64,000 bases of DNA from an uncultured Clostridium sp. (lineage in GTDB: Bacteria; Bacillota; Clostridia; Clostridiales; Clostridiaceae), in contig NZ_CAJURG010000004.1 in assembly GCF_910588715.1 (NCBI RefSeq), positions 1 through 64,000 on the forward strand. Reading direction: 5' to 3'. Position 1 is the first letter of the stretch, and every line of letters begins with the position of its first letter. A program made the position numbers and the translations under genes. The notes below the pieces were generated by a model. That model did not search any database, was not told the DNA's origin, and was given only the letters and a program-made list of their open reading frames with translations. Shown here piece by piece: positions 43,054-50,456 of the stretch.

Positions 43054-44226
43054 TTAATTCTCCTTACTATTTTCTTGATTTAACCTTTTGTATTCTTTAT
43101 AAAGTTTAACTAATTCCTTATCAAATAGTGTTCTTTTTAATCTAACAGAAGTAGCTCTTATCATTTCTAATATTCCCTTTGCCTCTTCTTCATTTAAATT
43201 AATATTATATTCTTTAAACTTGTTTATTACTCCTGCTTTACCTGAATGTTTTCCTATTACAATTTGTCTTTGCAATCCTACAACATCAGGATCAAAAGCT
43301 TCATAAGTTTTTGGATTCTTTATTGCACCATCTGCATGTATACCTGATTCATGAGCAAACATATTATCTCCAACTATGGCTTTCCAAATAGGAAGCTCCC
43401 TACCAGCTGCTTGAGCAACATACTCTGAAACTTCCCTAAACATTTTTGTATTTACATCAGCTTTATAATCATAAACATATATAAGTGCCATCAAAACTTC
43501 TTCTAATGCTGCATTTCCTGCTCTTTCACCAAGTCCATTTACAGTTACCCCAACGTGATTTGCTCCTCCTAATATTCCAGCAATAGCATTTGCAGTAGCC
43601 ATTCCAAAATCATTATGAGTATGCATTTCTATATCAAAAGCTGTCTTTTTATATAATTCTTCAATATTTTTTCTTATAGAAAATGGCTCCATTATTCCCA
43701 CTGTATCACAATATCTAAACCTATCAGCTCCTGCTTTCTTAGCTTCATTAATAAATTCTACTAAAAATTCATTATTAGCTCTTGAAGCATCTTCACCATT
43801 TACCGATACATATAAACCGTTTTTCTTTGCAAATTCAACTGATTTAATCATGTTTTCTAATACCCATTCTCTTGATGTTCTAAGTTTATGCTTAATATGA
43901 ATATCAGATACCGAAACAGAAATTGCTACTGCATCAACTCCACAATCTATGGATTCTTCAATATCACTAATAACTGCTCTATTCCAAGCCATTATACTCT
44001 TTCTTCCATTATTTCTTTTTACAATTCGTTTAATAGCTTCTTTTTCATCTCCACCCATGGTAGGAATTCCCACTTCTAATTGATCAACTCCAAGATCACT
44101 TAACATATCTGCAATAATGACTTTTTCATCATTTGCAAAAACAACACCTGCAGTTTGTTCTCCATCTCTAAGAGTTGTATCAACTATATATATTTTTTTA
44201 TTTTCATCCCCAACTGTAATAGCCAT
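43054..44226 (-). CDS. Homocitrate synthase / (Re)-citrate synthase-like enzyme (NifV family)
   Basis: 390-residue DRE-TIM metallolyase. Motifs are VDTTLRDGEQTAG at the N-terminus, EMHTHNDFGMATANA, NGLGERAGNAALEE and AHESGIHADG with KHSGKAG. It condenses acetyl-CoA with a 2-oxo acid. Homologues next to aconitase in clostridia include (Re)-citrate synthases, so citrate synthesis from oxaloacetate is the more likely role. No nif genes are near to suggest homocitrate for nitrogenase. There is no long C-terminal regulatory domain of 2-isopropylmalate synthase. Ribosome site AAAGGGGG. Confidence 0.85.
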   Translation of the reverse strand: MAITVGDENKKIYIVDTTLRDGEQTAGVVFANDEKVIIADMLSDLGVDQLEVGIPTMGGDEKEAIKRIVKRNNGRKSIMAWNRAVISDIEESIDCGVDAVAISVSVSDIHIKHKLRTSREWVLENMIKSVEFAKKNGLYVSVNGEDASRANNEFLVEFINEAKKAGADRFRYCDTVGIMEPFSIRKNIEELYKKTAFDIEMHTHNDFGMATANAIAGILGGANHVGVTVNGLGERAGNAALEEVLMALIYVYDYKADVNTKMFREVSEYVAQAAGRELPIWKAIVGDNMFAHESGIHADGAIKNPKTYEAFDPDVVGLQRQIVIGKHSGKAGVINKFKEYNINLNEEEAKGILEMIRATSVRLKRTLFDKELVKLYKEYKRLNQENSKEN

Positions 44227-44297
44227 TTTTTTACCCCCTTTTTTATTACTGTATATCTTTGAAATATATTTTTATTCTTTTTAAAATTTTATGCAAT

Positions 44298-44343
44298 AAA
44301 CCTCCATATATGTTATATAACTATAACTTATATGAAGGTTTAA
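44298..44343 (-). terminator. long hairpin after nrdD
   Basis: AAACCTTCATATA and TATATGGAGGTTT (one G-U) with a further near-complementary interior form a stem of about 20 bp, 7 bp after the nrdD stop codon. The U-run after it on the minus strand is short (TTTATT), so readthrough into the citrate genes is possible. Confidence 0.6.
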
Positions 44344-44349
44344 ATTTAT

Positions 44350-46467
44350 TTATAACACATCATAATTATTTTTATAACTTCCCGTATGAGATTTTCTATC
44401 AATCCTTTCTTCATATTTTCCTGGACCAAATCTCTCATCAAGACTTAAATATCCAGTTACTCTTGAAATTCCTTGAATATCTCTACTATTACATTTTGGA
44501 CACTTACTTTCATTTCCTAATAATGTTTCACCACAATCTTTGCAATATCTTATATGAAAGTTTATACCTATATAACTTATATTAGTATGCTTATAGGCAT
44601 AATTTACTATATCCATTATATTTTCTGGAGAAGGTGAGTCATCTACTTCTATATAAGAAATATGTCCTGCATTACATAGCTTATGATAAGGGGCTTCTAT
44701 ATCTATCTTGTCTTTTATTGATATATTATAATTTACAGGTATATGAAAACTATTTGTATAATAATCTTTATCTGTAACACCCTTTATTTTTCCAAATATT
44801 TTTTTATCTTGTTTTATAAATTTTCCTGATAATCCTTCAGCTGGTGTTGCATAACAACTCCAATTAAGACTAGTTTCTTCAACTAATCTATCTGTATATT
44901 CTCTTATAAAGCTAATTATTCTTAATCCTAATTCTCTAGCTTCTTGAGATTCTCCATGATGACAACCTAATAAAGAACATAAAGTTTCTGCCAATCCAAT
45001 AAATCCAATTCCCCAAGTTCCTTGTTTAAGTATTGGTTCAATTGAATCCTCTGGTTCTAAACCTTCAGAACCTTTCATAAGACCTTGACCTGCTACAAAA
45101 GGCAAATCTTTAACTCTTAAATTTTTAAGAACACCGTATCTATGAAGTAATGCTTCTTTTGCTAATATTAATCTATCTTCTAATATTTCAAAAAATTTAT
45201 TTATATCTTTATTTGCTTCTATTCCTATACGAGGTAAATTTATAGTTATTGGTGCTATATTTCCTCTTCCCTTACATCCAGGTTCACCATTAACATTTTT
45301 CATTAAATATGTTCTACACCCCATTGTTGCTGGCAAATATCCCTTGTCATAATACTCCTTATTAAAATCTGCATCTATATTCATAAATGTAGGATTCATT
45401 CTCTTTGATGCCACTTCACAAGCTAATTTATACAAATAATAATAAGGATCTTCTACTTCTCTGTTTACTCCTTTTTTTACTCTAAAAATTATATTAGGAA
45501 ATATTGGCTGCTCTCCTTTTCCTAATCCCTTTTCATATTCTTTTAAAAATATCTCACACACCAAAGCTGCATCTTTAGAAGAAGGTATTCCTAAATTTAT
45601 AGAGGAAAAAGGAACTTGCGAACCTGCACGAGAATGCATAGTATTTAAATTATATACTATTCCTTGCATAGCTTGATGTATGCGTGATTTTAACTTTTCT
45701 TCTACTAATACTTCTAACTTTTCTCCCTCAATTCCGTAAGAGATTAATTCTTCTCTGATTTCTATTCTTGTTGGCTCCACAAATTCAGCAATATCATTAT
45801 CAAAGTCTGGATGAGATTGCCCCCCAAACATATCATTTTGAGTAGATTGTAATAATATGCAAGATAATTCTGCCGCAGTTTCTATACGTTTAGGCGGTTT
45901 TATTGTTCCATATCCCGTATTAAATCCTCTTTTTAATATTTCACCTGTTGGAATATGAAGACAATTTGTAGTTAAATTATAAGAATCCAAATCATGAAAA
46001 TAAACTTCACCAACTTCATGTGCCTTTGATAAATACTTAGGCATATTATAAAGATTATGCCATTTATTAGATTCTGAAGCTATTCTTAAAAGCTTAGAAC
46101 TAAAATTGTTTCCCACATTAGCATTATCCCTATCTGTTTCTATTCCTATCTTTTCAATTGCTTTCATTAAATCTGATTTAATTTCTCTAATTCTAGTTCT
46201 TTCTCTTCTATAAGAAGAGTAGGCTCTTTGAATATTTTTATGATTATTATCTACTAAGGCTTTCTCAACTAAATTTTGCAATTCTTCCACTGATACCTTT
46301 TCCTTTTTTGAAGCTTCAATATATACAAGAATTCTTTTTATACATTCTAATATTTGTGTTTCTCCTAATTGTTCTCCAACTTCATCACTAGCTTTTTTTA
46401 TTGCATTAATAATTTTACTACTATCAAATTTAACTTCTCTTCCATCTCTCTTTACTACATATATCAA
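44350..46467 (-). CDS. nrdD: Anaerobic ribonucleoside-triphosphate reductase (class III)
   Basis: Glycyl-radical enzyme making dNTPs without oxygen. It has an N-terminal ATP-cone at about 1-95 (VVKRDGREVKFDSSKIINAI) for allosteric control, the central barrel, and a C-terminal zinc site of two CXXC pairs (CKDCGETLLGNESKCPKC). The glycyl radical loop SRVTGYLS is near the end. I start at the TTG at 46465-46467 (705 residues), because AGGAGG is 7 nt upstream; the reading from an ATG farther up crosses that site. Two NrdR boxes lie upstream. Confidence 0.97.
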   Translation of the reverse strand: MIYVVKRDGREVKFDSSKIINAIKKASDEVGEQLGETQILECIKRILVYIEASKKEKVSVEELQNLVEKALVDNNHKNIQRAYSSYRRERTRIREIKSDLMKAIEKIGIETDRDNANVGNNFSSKLLRIASESNKWHNLYNMPKYLSKAHEVGEVYFHDLDSYNLTTNCLHIPTGEILKRGFNTGYGTIKPPKRIETAAELSCILLQSTQNDMFGGQSHPDFDNDIAEFVEPTRIEIREELISYGIEGEKLEVLVEEKLKSRIHQAMQGIVYNLNTMHSRAGSQVPFSSINLGIPSSKDAALVCEIFLKEYEKGLGKGEQPIFPNIIFRVKKGVNREVEDPYYYLYKLACEVASKRMNPTFMNIDADFNKEYYDKGYLPATMGCRTYLMKNVNGEPGCKGRGNIAPITINLPRIGIEANKDINKFFEILEDRLILAKEALLHRYGVLKNLRVKDLPFVAGQGLMKGSEGLEPEDSIEPILKQGTWGIGFIGLAETLCSLLGCHHGESQEARELGLRIISFIREYTDRLVEETSLNWSCYATPAEGLSGKFIKQDKKIFGKIKGVTDKDYYTNSFHIPVNYNISIKDKIDIEAPYHKLCNAGHISYIEVDDSPSPENIMDIVNYAYKHTNISYIGINFHIRYCKDCGETLLGNESKCPKCNSRDIQGISRVTGYLSLDERFGPGKYEERIDRKSHTGSYKNNYDVL

Positions 46468-46486
46468 AAAACCGCCTCCTAAAAAC

Positions 46487-46532
46487 ATACTACATATTGT
46501 ATGTTTTATTATTAAAACACAATATATAGTAT
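46487..46532 (-). promoter_or_regulatory. paired NrdR boxes upstream of nrdD
   Basis: ACACAATATATAGTAT (46517-46532) matches the NrdR box consensus in 15 of 16 positions and ATACTACATATTGTAT (46487-46502) in 13. Their centres are 30 bp apart, about three helical turns, the usual arrangement. A -10-like TACAAT (46496-46501, minus strand) lies in the proximal box, so NrdR binding would block the promoter. Confidence 0.8.
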
Positions 46533-46625
46533 ATAATTCTCTACTTACTTTTATTCCCCTCTTTTGTTTAAGAATTATAAGGATAAATCTCTATCAATAT
46601 TGATAAAGTTAATATTATATCACTA

Positions 46626-46653
46626 TTGATAATATTATCTAATATGATATACT
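46626..46653 (+). promoter_or_regulatory. sigma-A promoter of degV-padR
   Basis: TTGATA (46626-46631), 16-bp spacer, TATACT (46648-46653), 36 bp before the degV start. A perfect 12-bp palindrome ATCAATATTGAT lies upstream at 46593-46604. Confidence 0.65.
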
Positions 46654-46688
46654 TAATTTATAAAATCAAATTTTTGGGAGGATTTTTT

Positions 46689-47534
46689 ATGCAAAAAATT
46701 GCTTTAATAACAGATAGTGCATGTGATCTTGATTTAAATACATTAAAAGAAAATAACATAAACTTATTACCCCTTAGAATAATTTATTCTACTGGTGATT
46801 ATAGAGATAGATTAGATATTTCACCTCAACAAGTATACGATAACTTAGAAAAAGAAGTTCCTAAAACTTCACTTCCAAGTGCTCAAGAAACTGAAGAAAT
46901 TTTAAATAAACTAGAGAGTGAAGGGTATACTCACGTAATTTGTATTTCAATTTCTAGTGGTCTTTCTGGTAGCTTTAATGCAATAAGATTAGCTTTAGAA
47001 GATCACCCAAAGCTTACATCATTTGTTTATGACTCAAAAATATTAGCTTATCCTCAAGGAGAAATAGTTTTAGAAGTTGCTAAGCTTATAAAATCTGGTA
47101 AATCTTTTGAGGAAATAGTTAATGAAATACCTGAGATAAGAAAAAGAGTTATTGGTTACTTTACTATTAATACATTAGAATATTTAAAAAAAGGTGGAAG
47201 AATCGGTAGACTTGCAGGAACTGTGGGGGAATTACTAAATCTTAAACCTATAATAACTACAGATGATGAAGGTGTATATTATAATGTTGCAAAAGTAAGA
47301 GGAAGAAAACAATCATTATCAAAAATGACAGAGCTATTAAAAGGATATTTAGAAAAAGGTAAATGTGAAGTTGCTGTTTTACACGCGGGTTGTGAAGATG
47401 AAGCTATTAAATATATGAATTCACTTAAAGATTTAACAAATGTAGTCTCTATAAAAATTGCAGAAATTAGTCCTGCCCTTGGTATTCATGGTGGTCCTGG
47501 ATTAATAGGTTTTTCCGTAAAGATGGTTAAATAA
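46689..47534 (+). CDS. DegV-family fatty-acid-binding protein
   Basis: 281-residue FakB-type protein that binds fatty acids and, with FakA kinases, presents them for phosphorylation. Motifs: IALITDSACDL, ISSGLSGSFNAIR, and FTINTLEYLKKGGRIG followed by LNLKPII. The ATG at 46689 has GGGAGG upstream; the in-frame region before it contains the promoter. It is followed after 3 bp by a PadR-type regulator gene. The specific fatty acid cannot be told. Confidence 0.94.
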   Translation: MQKIALITDSACDLDLNTLKENNINLLPLRIIYSTGDYRDRLDISPQQVYDNLEKEVPKTSLPSAQETEEILNKLESEGYTHVICISISSGLSGSFNAIRLALEDHPKLTSFVYDSKILAYPQGEIVLEVAKLIKSGKSFEEIVNEIPEIRKRVIGYFTINTLEYLKKGGRIGRLAGTVGELLNLKPIITTDDEGVYYNVAKVRGRKQSLSKMTELLKGYLEKGKCEVAVLHAGCEDEAIKYMNSLKDLTNVVSIKIAEISPALGIHGGPGLIGFSVKMVK

Positions 47535-47537
47535 TAT

Positions 47538-47993
47538 ATGAACGATTTTGATTTTAATAATCTTGAAGATTTAAAAGCAGAGGAAAAGAGATTACATGAT
47601 GAATATAAAGCTAAACTTGCAGAACTAAAAAAGGTTCAAAAAGAAAAAGAAGCTGTTGGGCAAGTGTTCACTAAAGGATTACTTCCGATATATGTTCTTC
47701 ATATATTAAAATCTGGTCCAACAAATGGTAATGAAATATCAACTAAGGTATCAGAAAGAACTAATGGATTATGGGCTCCAAGTACTGGTGGAATATATCC
47801 CTTATTAAAAAAACTAGAAAAAGAAGGATTAGTTATTGGTAAATGGGATGATCCTAAGAAAAAATTTCAAAAATTTTATTCTTTAACTCCATTAGGTGAA
47901 GTAGAATTTTCTAATAGAAAAAAATTACTTAAAAACAAAATAGAAGAATCATTAAAGGTATTTCAAATTGTTTATAAAGACCTTTATTTATAA
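47538..47993 (+). CDS. PadR-family transcriptional regulator with N-terminal coiled coil
   Basis: 151-residue regulator. Residues 8-42 form a charged helix (LKAEEKRLHDEYKAKLAELK). The PadR winged helix at about 48-125 (LLPIYVLHILKSGPTNGNEIS, STGGIYPLLKKLEKEGLV, KFYSLTPLGEVEF) follows, then a short C-terminal helix. The start has no obvious ribosome site and is 3 bp from degV, so it depends on coupling. The added N-terminal helix is uncommon in short PadR proteins. Likely targets are unknown; autoregulation of degV-padR is a guess. Confidence 0.9.
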   Translation: MNDFDFNNLEDLKAEEKRLHDEYKAKLAELKKVQKEKEAVGQVFTKGLLPIYVLHILKSGPTNGNEISTKVSERTNGLWAPSTGGIYPLLKKLEKEGLVIGKWDDPKKKFQKFYSLTPLGEVEFSNRKKLLKNKIEESLKVFQIVYKDLYL

Positions 47994-47994
47994 A

Positions 47995-48029
47995 AATACA
48001 TCCAAGAAAATTTCTTGGATGTATTTTTA
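47995..48029 (+). terminator. intrinsic terminator of degV-padR
   Basis: ATACATCCAAGAAA and TTTCTTGGATGTAT form a 14-bp stem followed by TTTTTATTA. Confidence 0.9.
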
Positions 48030-48080
48030 TTATTATTTATACACAAACTAATATAAAATTATTTAGGACGGTGTTAAATC

Positions 48081-48284
48081 ATGAAAGGATTGATATTAGA
48101 TTATACTGGCAACGATGCTTTTATTTTATTAGAAGATGATTCTATTATAACAATGCCTTTAACTTCTTTTGAAACACTAATGCCAATAGGTAGTAATATA
48201 AATTTATCTAATCTTTATAATAATTCTTGTAACACAAATTATAAACCTTGCCAAATGGTAAATAAAACAGTTGACTTTTTGTAA
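48081..48284 (+). CDS. Small protein resembling a stand-alone RsgI N-terminal domain
   Basis: 67 residues. The first half, MKGLILDYTGNDAFILLEDD followed by SIITMP, resembles the N-terminal domain of RsgI-type anti-sigma factors (pattern KG-V-(D/E)-G--A--L--DG-F---). In those proteins it binds a SigI-type sigma factor. Here there is no transmembrane helix or sensor domain; the rest is short and Asn/Ser-rich with three Cys. AGGACGGTG is the ribosome site. No sigI-like gene is in the window. The assignment is tentative; it may simply be a small beta-sheet protein. Confidence 0.6.
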   Translation: MKGLILDYTGNDAFILLEDDSIITMPLTSFETLMPIGSNINLSNLYNNSCNTNYKPCQMVNKTVDFL

Positions 48285-48299
48285 ATTTATACCTAAAAT
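48271..48299 (+). promoter_or_regulatory. sigma-A promoter of the TPP riboswitch-thiT transcript
   Basis: TTGACT (48271-48276), 17-bp spacer, TAAAAT (48294-48299). The -35 overlaps the 3' end of the 67-residue gene. Confidence 0.65.
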
Positions 48300-48313
48300 T
48301 AAATTATATTTTA

Positions 48314-48410
48314 GTTGCTAGGGGTGCCCTAAGGCTGAGAGATGAATTTTCATCAACCCTTTTAACCTGATCTGGATAATTCCAGCGTAGGAAAGCCATA
48401 ATAGAGTTTT
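48314..48410 (+). promoter_or_regulatory. TPP (thi-box) riboswitch
   Basis: The conserved cores are plain: AGGGGTGCCCTAAGGCTGAGA (20 of these bases at 48319-48338) and ACCTGATCTGGATAATTCCA then GCGTAGGAAAG. Thiamine pyrophosphate binding should lower expression of the downstream thiamine transporter gene. Confidence 0.95.
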
Positions 48411-48428
48411 TATATTCTCATGCTACGG

Positions 48429-48454
48429 TACCTCTTACGCAAAATAAGGAGGTA
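48429..48454 (+). promoter_or_regulatory. ribosome-site-sequestering hairpin of the TPP riboswitch
   Basis: TACCTCTT (48429-48436) can pair over 8 positions (one G-U) with AAGGAGGTA (48446-48454), the thiT ribosome site. No intrinsic terminator lies between aptamer and gene, so control is probably translational. Confidence 0.65.
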
Positions 48455-48461
48455 TTTTTTT

Positions 48462-49109
48462 ATGTCAAATTTTCTAGCAACACTAGGAGAAAATTTCAAA
48501 ACACTTTTTAGTAATCCACTTACGCTAATAACTTTAATAGGTTGTGCAATTTTACTTATTGCTCTTATAAAGTTCAAATCATTAAAGTTTGATTCAAAAT
48601 TAATAGCTAGAATAGGACTAGCTATTGCTCTTGCATTTATTTTAGATATGCTTAAAATTTATAGACTCCCAAATGGTGGTGGAAGTATTTCGTTAGGAAG
48701 TATGATTCCTATAATGTTGATTTCATTTGTTTACGGTCCATCAATAGGATTATTTACAGGATTCTTATTTGGAATATTTAAATTAATTGTTGATCCATAT
48801 ATTCTTAATCCAATTCAAGTTTTATTTGACTATCCTATGCCATTTATGGCTATAGGAATTGTTGGATTTTTTAAAAATAGATATTTAGGAGCAACATTAG
48901 GAATGTTTTTACGATTTATTTGCCACTTTATTTCCGGTATAATATTCTTTGGCTCTTATGCACCAGCAGGCATGTCTCCTATAGTTTATTCAATAGCAGT
49001 TAATGGATTTGCCGTAGGCGGTGAGCTTCTAATTTGTTTAGCATTATTAGCATTTTTACCTATAGAACAGTTAATTAAAGCATTAAAATCAAGTGTGTCA
49101 TTAACATAA
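48462..49109 (+). CDS. thiT: Thiamine transporter, ECF substrate-binding subunit ThiT
   Basis: 215-residue membrane S component that captures thiamine and works with a shared ECF energizing module encoded elsewhere. Six hydrophobic helices are apparent, and the ThiT pattern (GGGSISLGSMIPIMLISFVYG, GIFKLIVDPYILNPIQVLFDYPM, in parts) is clear. An extra N-terminal helix makes it somewhat longer than typical ThiT. The start has AAGGAGGT 8 nt upstream. The TPP riboswitch confirms the substrate. Confidence 0.95.
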   Translation: MSNFLATLGENFKTLFSNPLTLITLIGCAILLIALIKFKSLKFDSKLIARIGLAIALAFILDMLKIYRLPNGGGSISLGSMIPIMLISFVYGPSIGLFTGFLFGIFKLIVDPYILNPIQVLFDYPMPFMAIGIVGFFKNRYLGATLGMFLRFICHFISGIIFFGSYAPAGMSPIVYSIAVNGFAVGGELLICLALLAFLPIEQLIKALKSSVSLT

Positions 49110-49164
49110 ACTTAAAATAAAATAACTAAGTAATTTTATAAAATAGTAATTTAAAAATTATTTA

Positions 49165-49208
49165 TAAAAAATATACCATATAGCTTTCTGCTATATGGTA
49201 TATTTTTA
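49165..49208. terminator. bidirectional terminator between thiT and ferredoxin
   Basis: AAATATACCATATAGC and GCTATATGGTATATTT pair almost perfectly around a 4-nt loop with A/T runs on both sides; the flanking genes are convergent. Confidence 0.88.
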
Positions 49209-49394
49209 ATCTAGACTTATTGCATTTACTGGACAACTTGATTCTGCATCTCTTGCATCATCTTCGTTTTCAGATGGTACTGGATTAACTTGTGCTACTG
49301 CTTTACCATCATCATCCATTTCAAAAACTGCTGGACAAATTGATGGACATAATCCACATCCAATACAAGTATCCTTATCTACAGCTGCATTCAT
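49206..49394 (-). CDS. Ferredoxin, single [4Fe-4S] cluster
   Basis: 62-residue acidic electron carrier. The cluster ligands are in DTCIGCGLCPSICP (C-x2-C-x2-C) and the distal SSCPVNAI; the fourth cysteine of PSIC is extra and could form a disulfide with a Cys-Pro partner, as in some monocluster ferredoxins. The second half has no second motif. Start at the ATG at 49392-49394, with AAAGGGG 8 nt upstream. Partner enzymes cannot be inferred from the neighbours. Confidence 0.93.
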   Translation of the reverse strand: MNAAVDKDTCIGCGLCPSICPAVFEMDDDGKAVAQVNPVPSENEDDARDAESSCPVNAISLD

Positions 49395-49477
49395 AATTTC
49401 AACCCCTTTAACAAATTTCAATACTATTGTTTCCAAAAATTTAATATGTTATGTAAGTGGAGAAAAATTTTTTATTT

Positions 49478-50302
49478 TTACCAATTGTCAGGTTTACTAT
49501 CTAAAACTTGTATTACCCATTCTTTAAATTCGTTAACAGCCACAACATAATATTTACTTTCTGTATTTTCTTTTTTATTGGTTACAGTAATTAAAGTTTT
49601 AAAGTTTTTACTATCATATCCTCTATTTTTAACAGTAAATACAATATCAAACTCTCCTTCATTGTTATCTACTAATTCTACATTTGGCAAAGTTTGATGC
49701 ACCTTTCCCATAAACTTATTTAAATCATTAGAAAACACATACTTTAAGCAATCTACATCCCCTTTTATATTAATACCAACTTTATAATCACGAATATCAT
49801 TATCTCTACTAACAGATTGCAGTACATCTAAAATACATTGATAATATACATAATCAAAATCTCTAGGCTTCCTTATAAAAGAAAGGTTTTTTATAATCGC
49901 TTCATCAAGCCTTTTTGAAACAGAGAAAGTATGCTCATCATTATAAAAATTTCCTTCTTCAGTTTCCACAACATAATAAAACTCTTTAACCTCATCTCCT
50001 AAATCAAATTCAAATTTATAGTCAGGATCTAAGCTTGATTTATTTTCACTTACTTTAGCTTTTGATAAAAAACTTGACATTTCCTTAATAGCACTCTCAT
50101 CAGTTACTATAAATTTAAAACCAGTATCTCTAGTACTTTGTATGCTTATTTGTTCTATTTCATTAGAATTTAAAAAATCAAAGTAATCATTTCTTAATCC
50201 TAATTTTTTTTCTATGCTTTCTATTACAGTACATCCCGAAAAACTTAATACAATTATTATTAAAATTCCTAATAAAATATGTTTTTTAAAACTTCTTAAC
50301 AT
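49478..50302 (-). CDS. Putative lipoprotein of unknown function
   Basis: 274 residues. A signal peptide (basic MLRSFKKH, then hydrophobic LLGILIIIVL) ends at lipobox SFSGC, so Cys24 would be lipid-anchored on the outer face of the membrane. The mature part alternates short beta-like and helical segments with many charged residues, and I recognise no catalytic motif or named domain. The ribosome site GGGAG is repeated within, and complementary to, a hairpin in the mRNA leader, which may control translation. Confidence 0.8.
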   Translation of the reverse strand: MLRSFKKHILLGILIIIVLSFSGCTVIESIEKKLGLRNDYFDFLNSNEIEQISIQSTRDTGFKFIVTDESAIKEMSSFLSKAKVSENKSSLDPDYKFEFDLGDEVKEFYYVVETEEGNFYNDEHTFSVSKRLDEAIIKNLSFIRKPRDFDYVYYQCILDVLQSVSRDNDIRDYKVGINIKGDVDCLKYVFSNDLNKFMGKVHQTLPNVELVDNNEGEFDIVFTVKNRGYDSKNFKTLITVTNKKENTESKYYVVAVNEFKEWVIQVLDSKPDNW

Positions 50303-50304
50303 CC

Positions 50305-50357
50305 GCTTCTCCCTTTACTTTTATACTAAAATAATAGGAGAAGCTTATGCTTCTCCT
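50305..50357 (-). promoter_or_regulatory. candidate translational RNA switch in the lipoprotein leader
   Basis: On the minus strand AGGAGAAGC (50349-50357) pairs with GCTTCTCCT (50336-50344) over 9 bp with a 4-nt loop. The same GCTTCTCCT arm can pair over 9 positions (one G-U) with GGGAGAAGC (50305-50313), the ribosome site region. The two pairings exclude each other, so the leader can switch between open and closed states. Confidence 0.5.
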
Positions 50358-50366
50358 AATAAGATA

Positions 50367-50395
50367 ATTATAATACTTTATTCCAATCTTAGCAA
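50367..50395 (-). promoter_or_regulatory. sigma-A promoter of the lipoprotein gene
   Basis: TTGCTA (50390-50395), 17-bp spacer, TATAAT (50367-50372) on the minus strand. Initiation near 50360 would place the leader hairpin at the very 5' end of the mRNA. Confidence 0.65.
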
Positions 50396-50456
50396 TTTGC
50401 TTTATTTATTATCTTATATTTCTTTGGCTTAGCATATGTTTTTATCTAAAATTTTA

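Noticed and set aside
43054..44226. 2-Isopropylmalate synthase
   Set aside because: At 390 residues it lacks the C-terminal leucine regulatory domain, it has the NifV-type GLGERAGNA pattern, and it sits with an aconitase-type gene rather than leuBCD.
44259..44585. Plus-strand frame of 108 codons overlapping the nrdD end
   Set aside because: It covers the nrdD terminator and the antisense of the zinc-site codons, and is extremely rich in Tyr, Leu and Phe; not a plausible gene.
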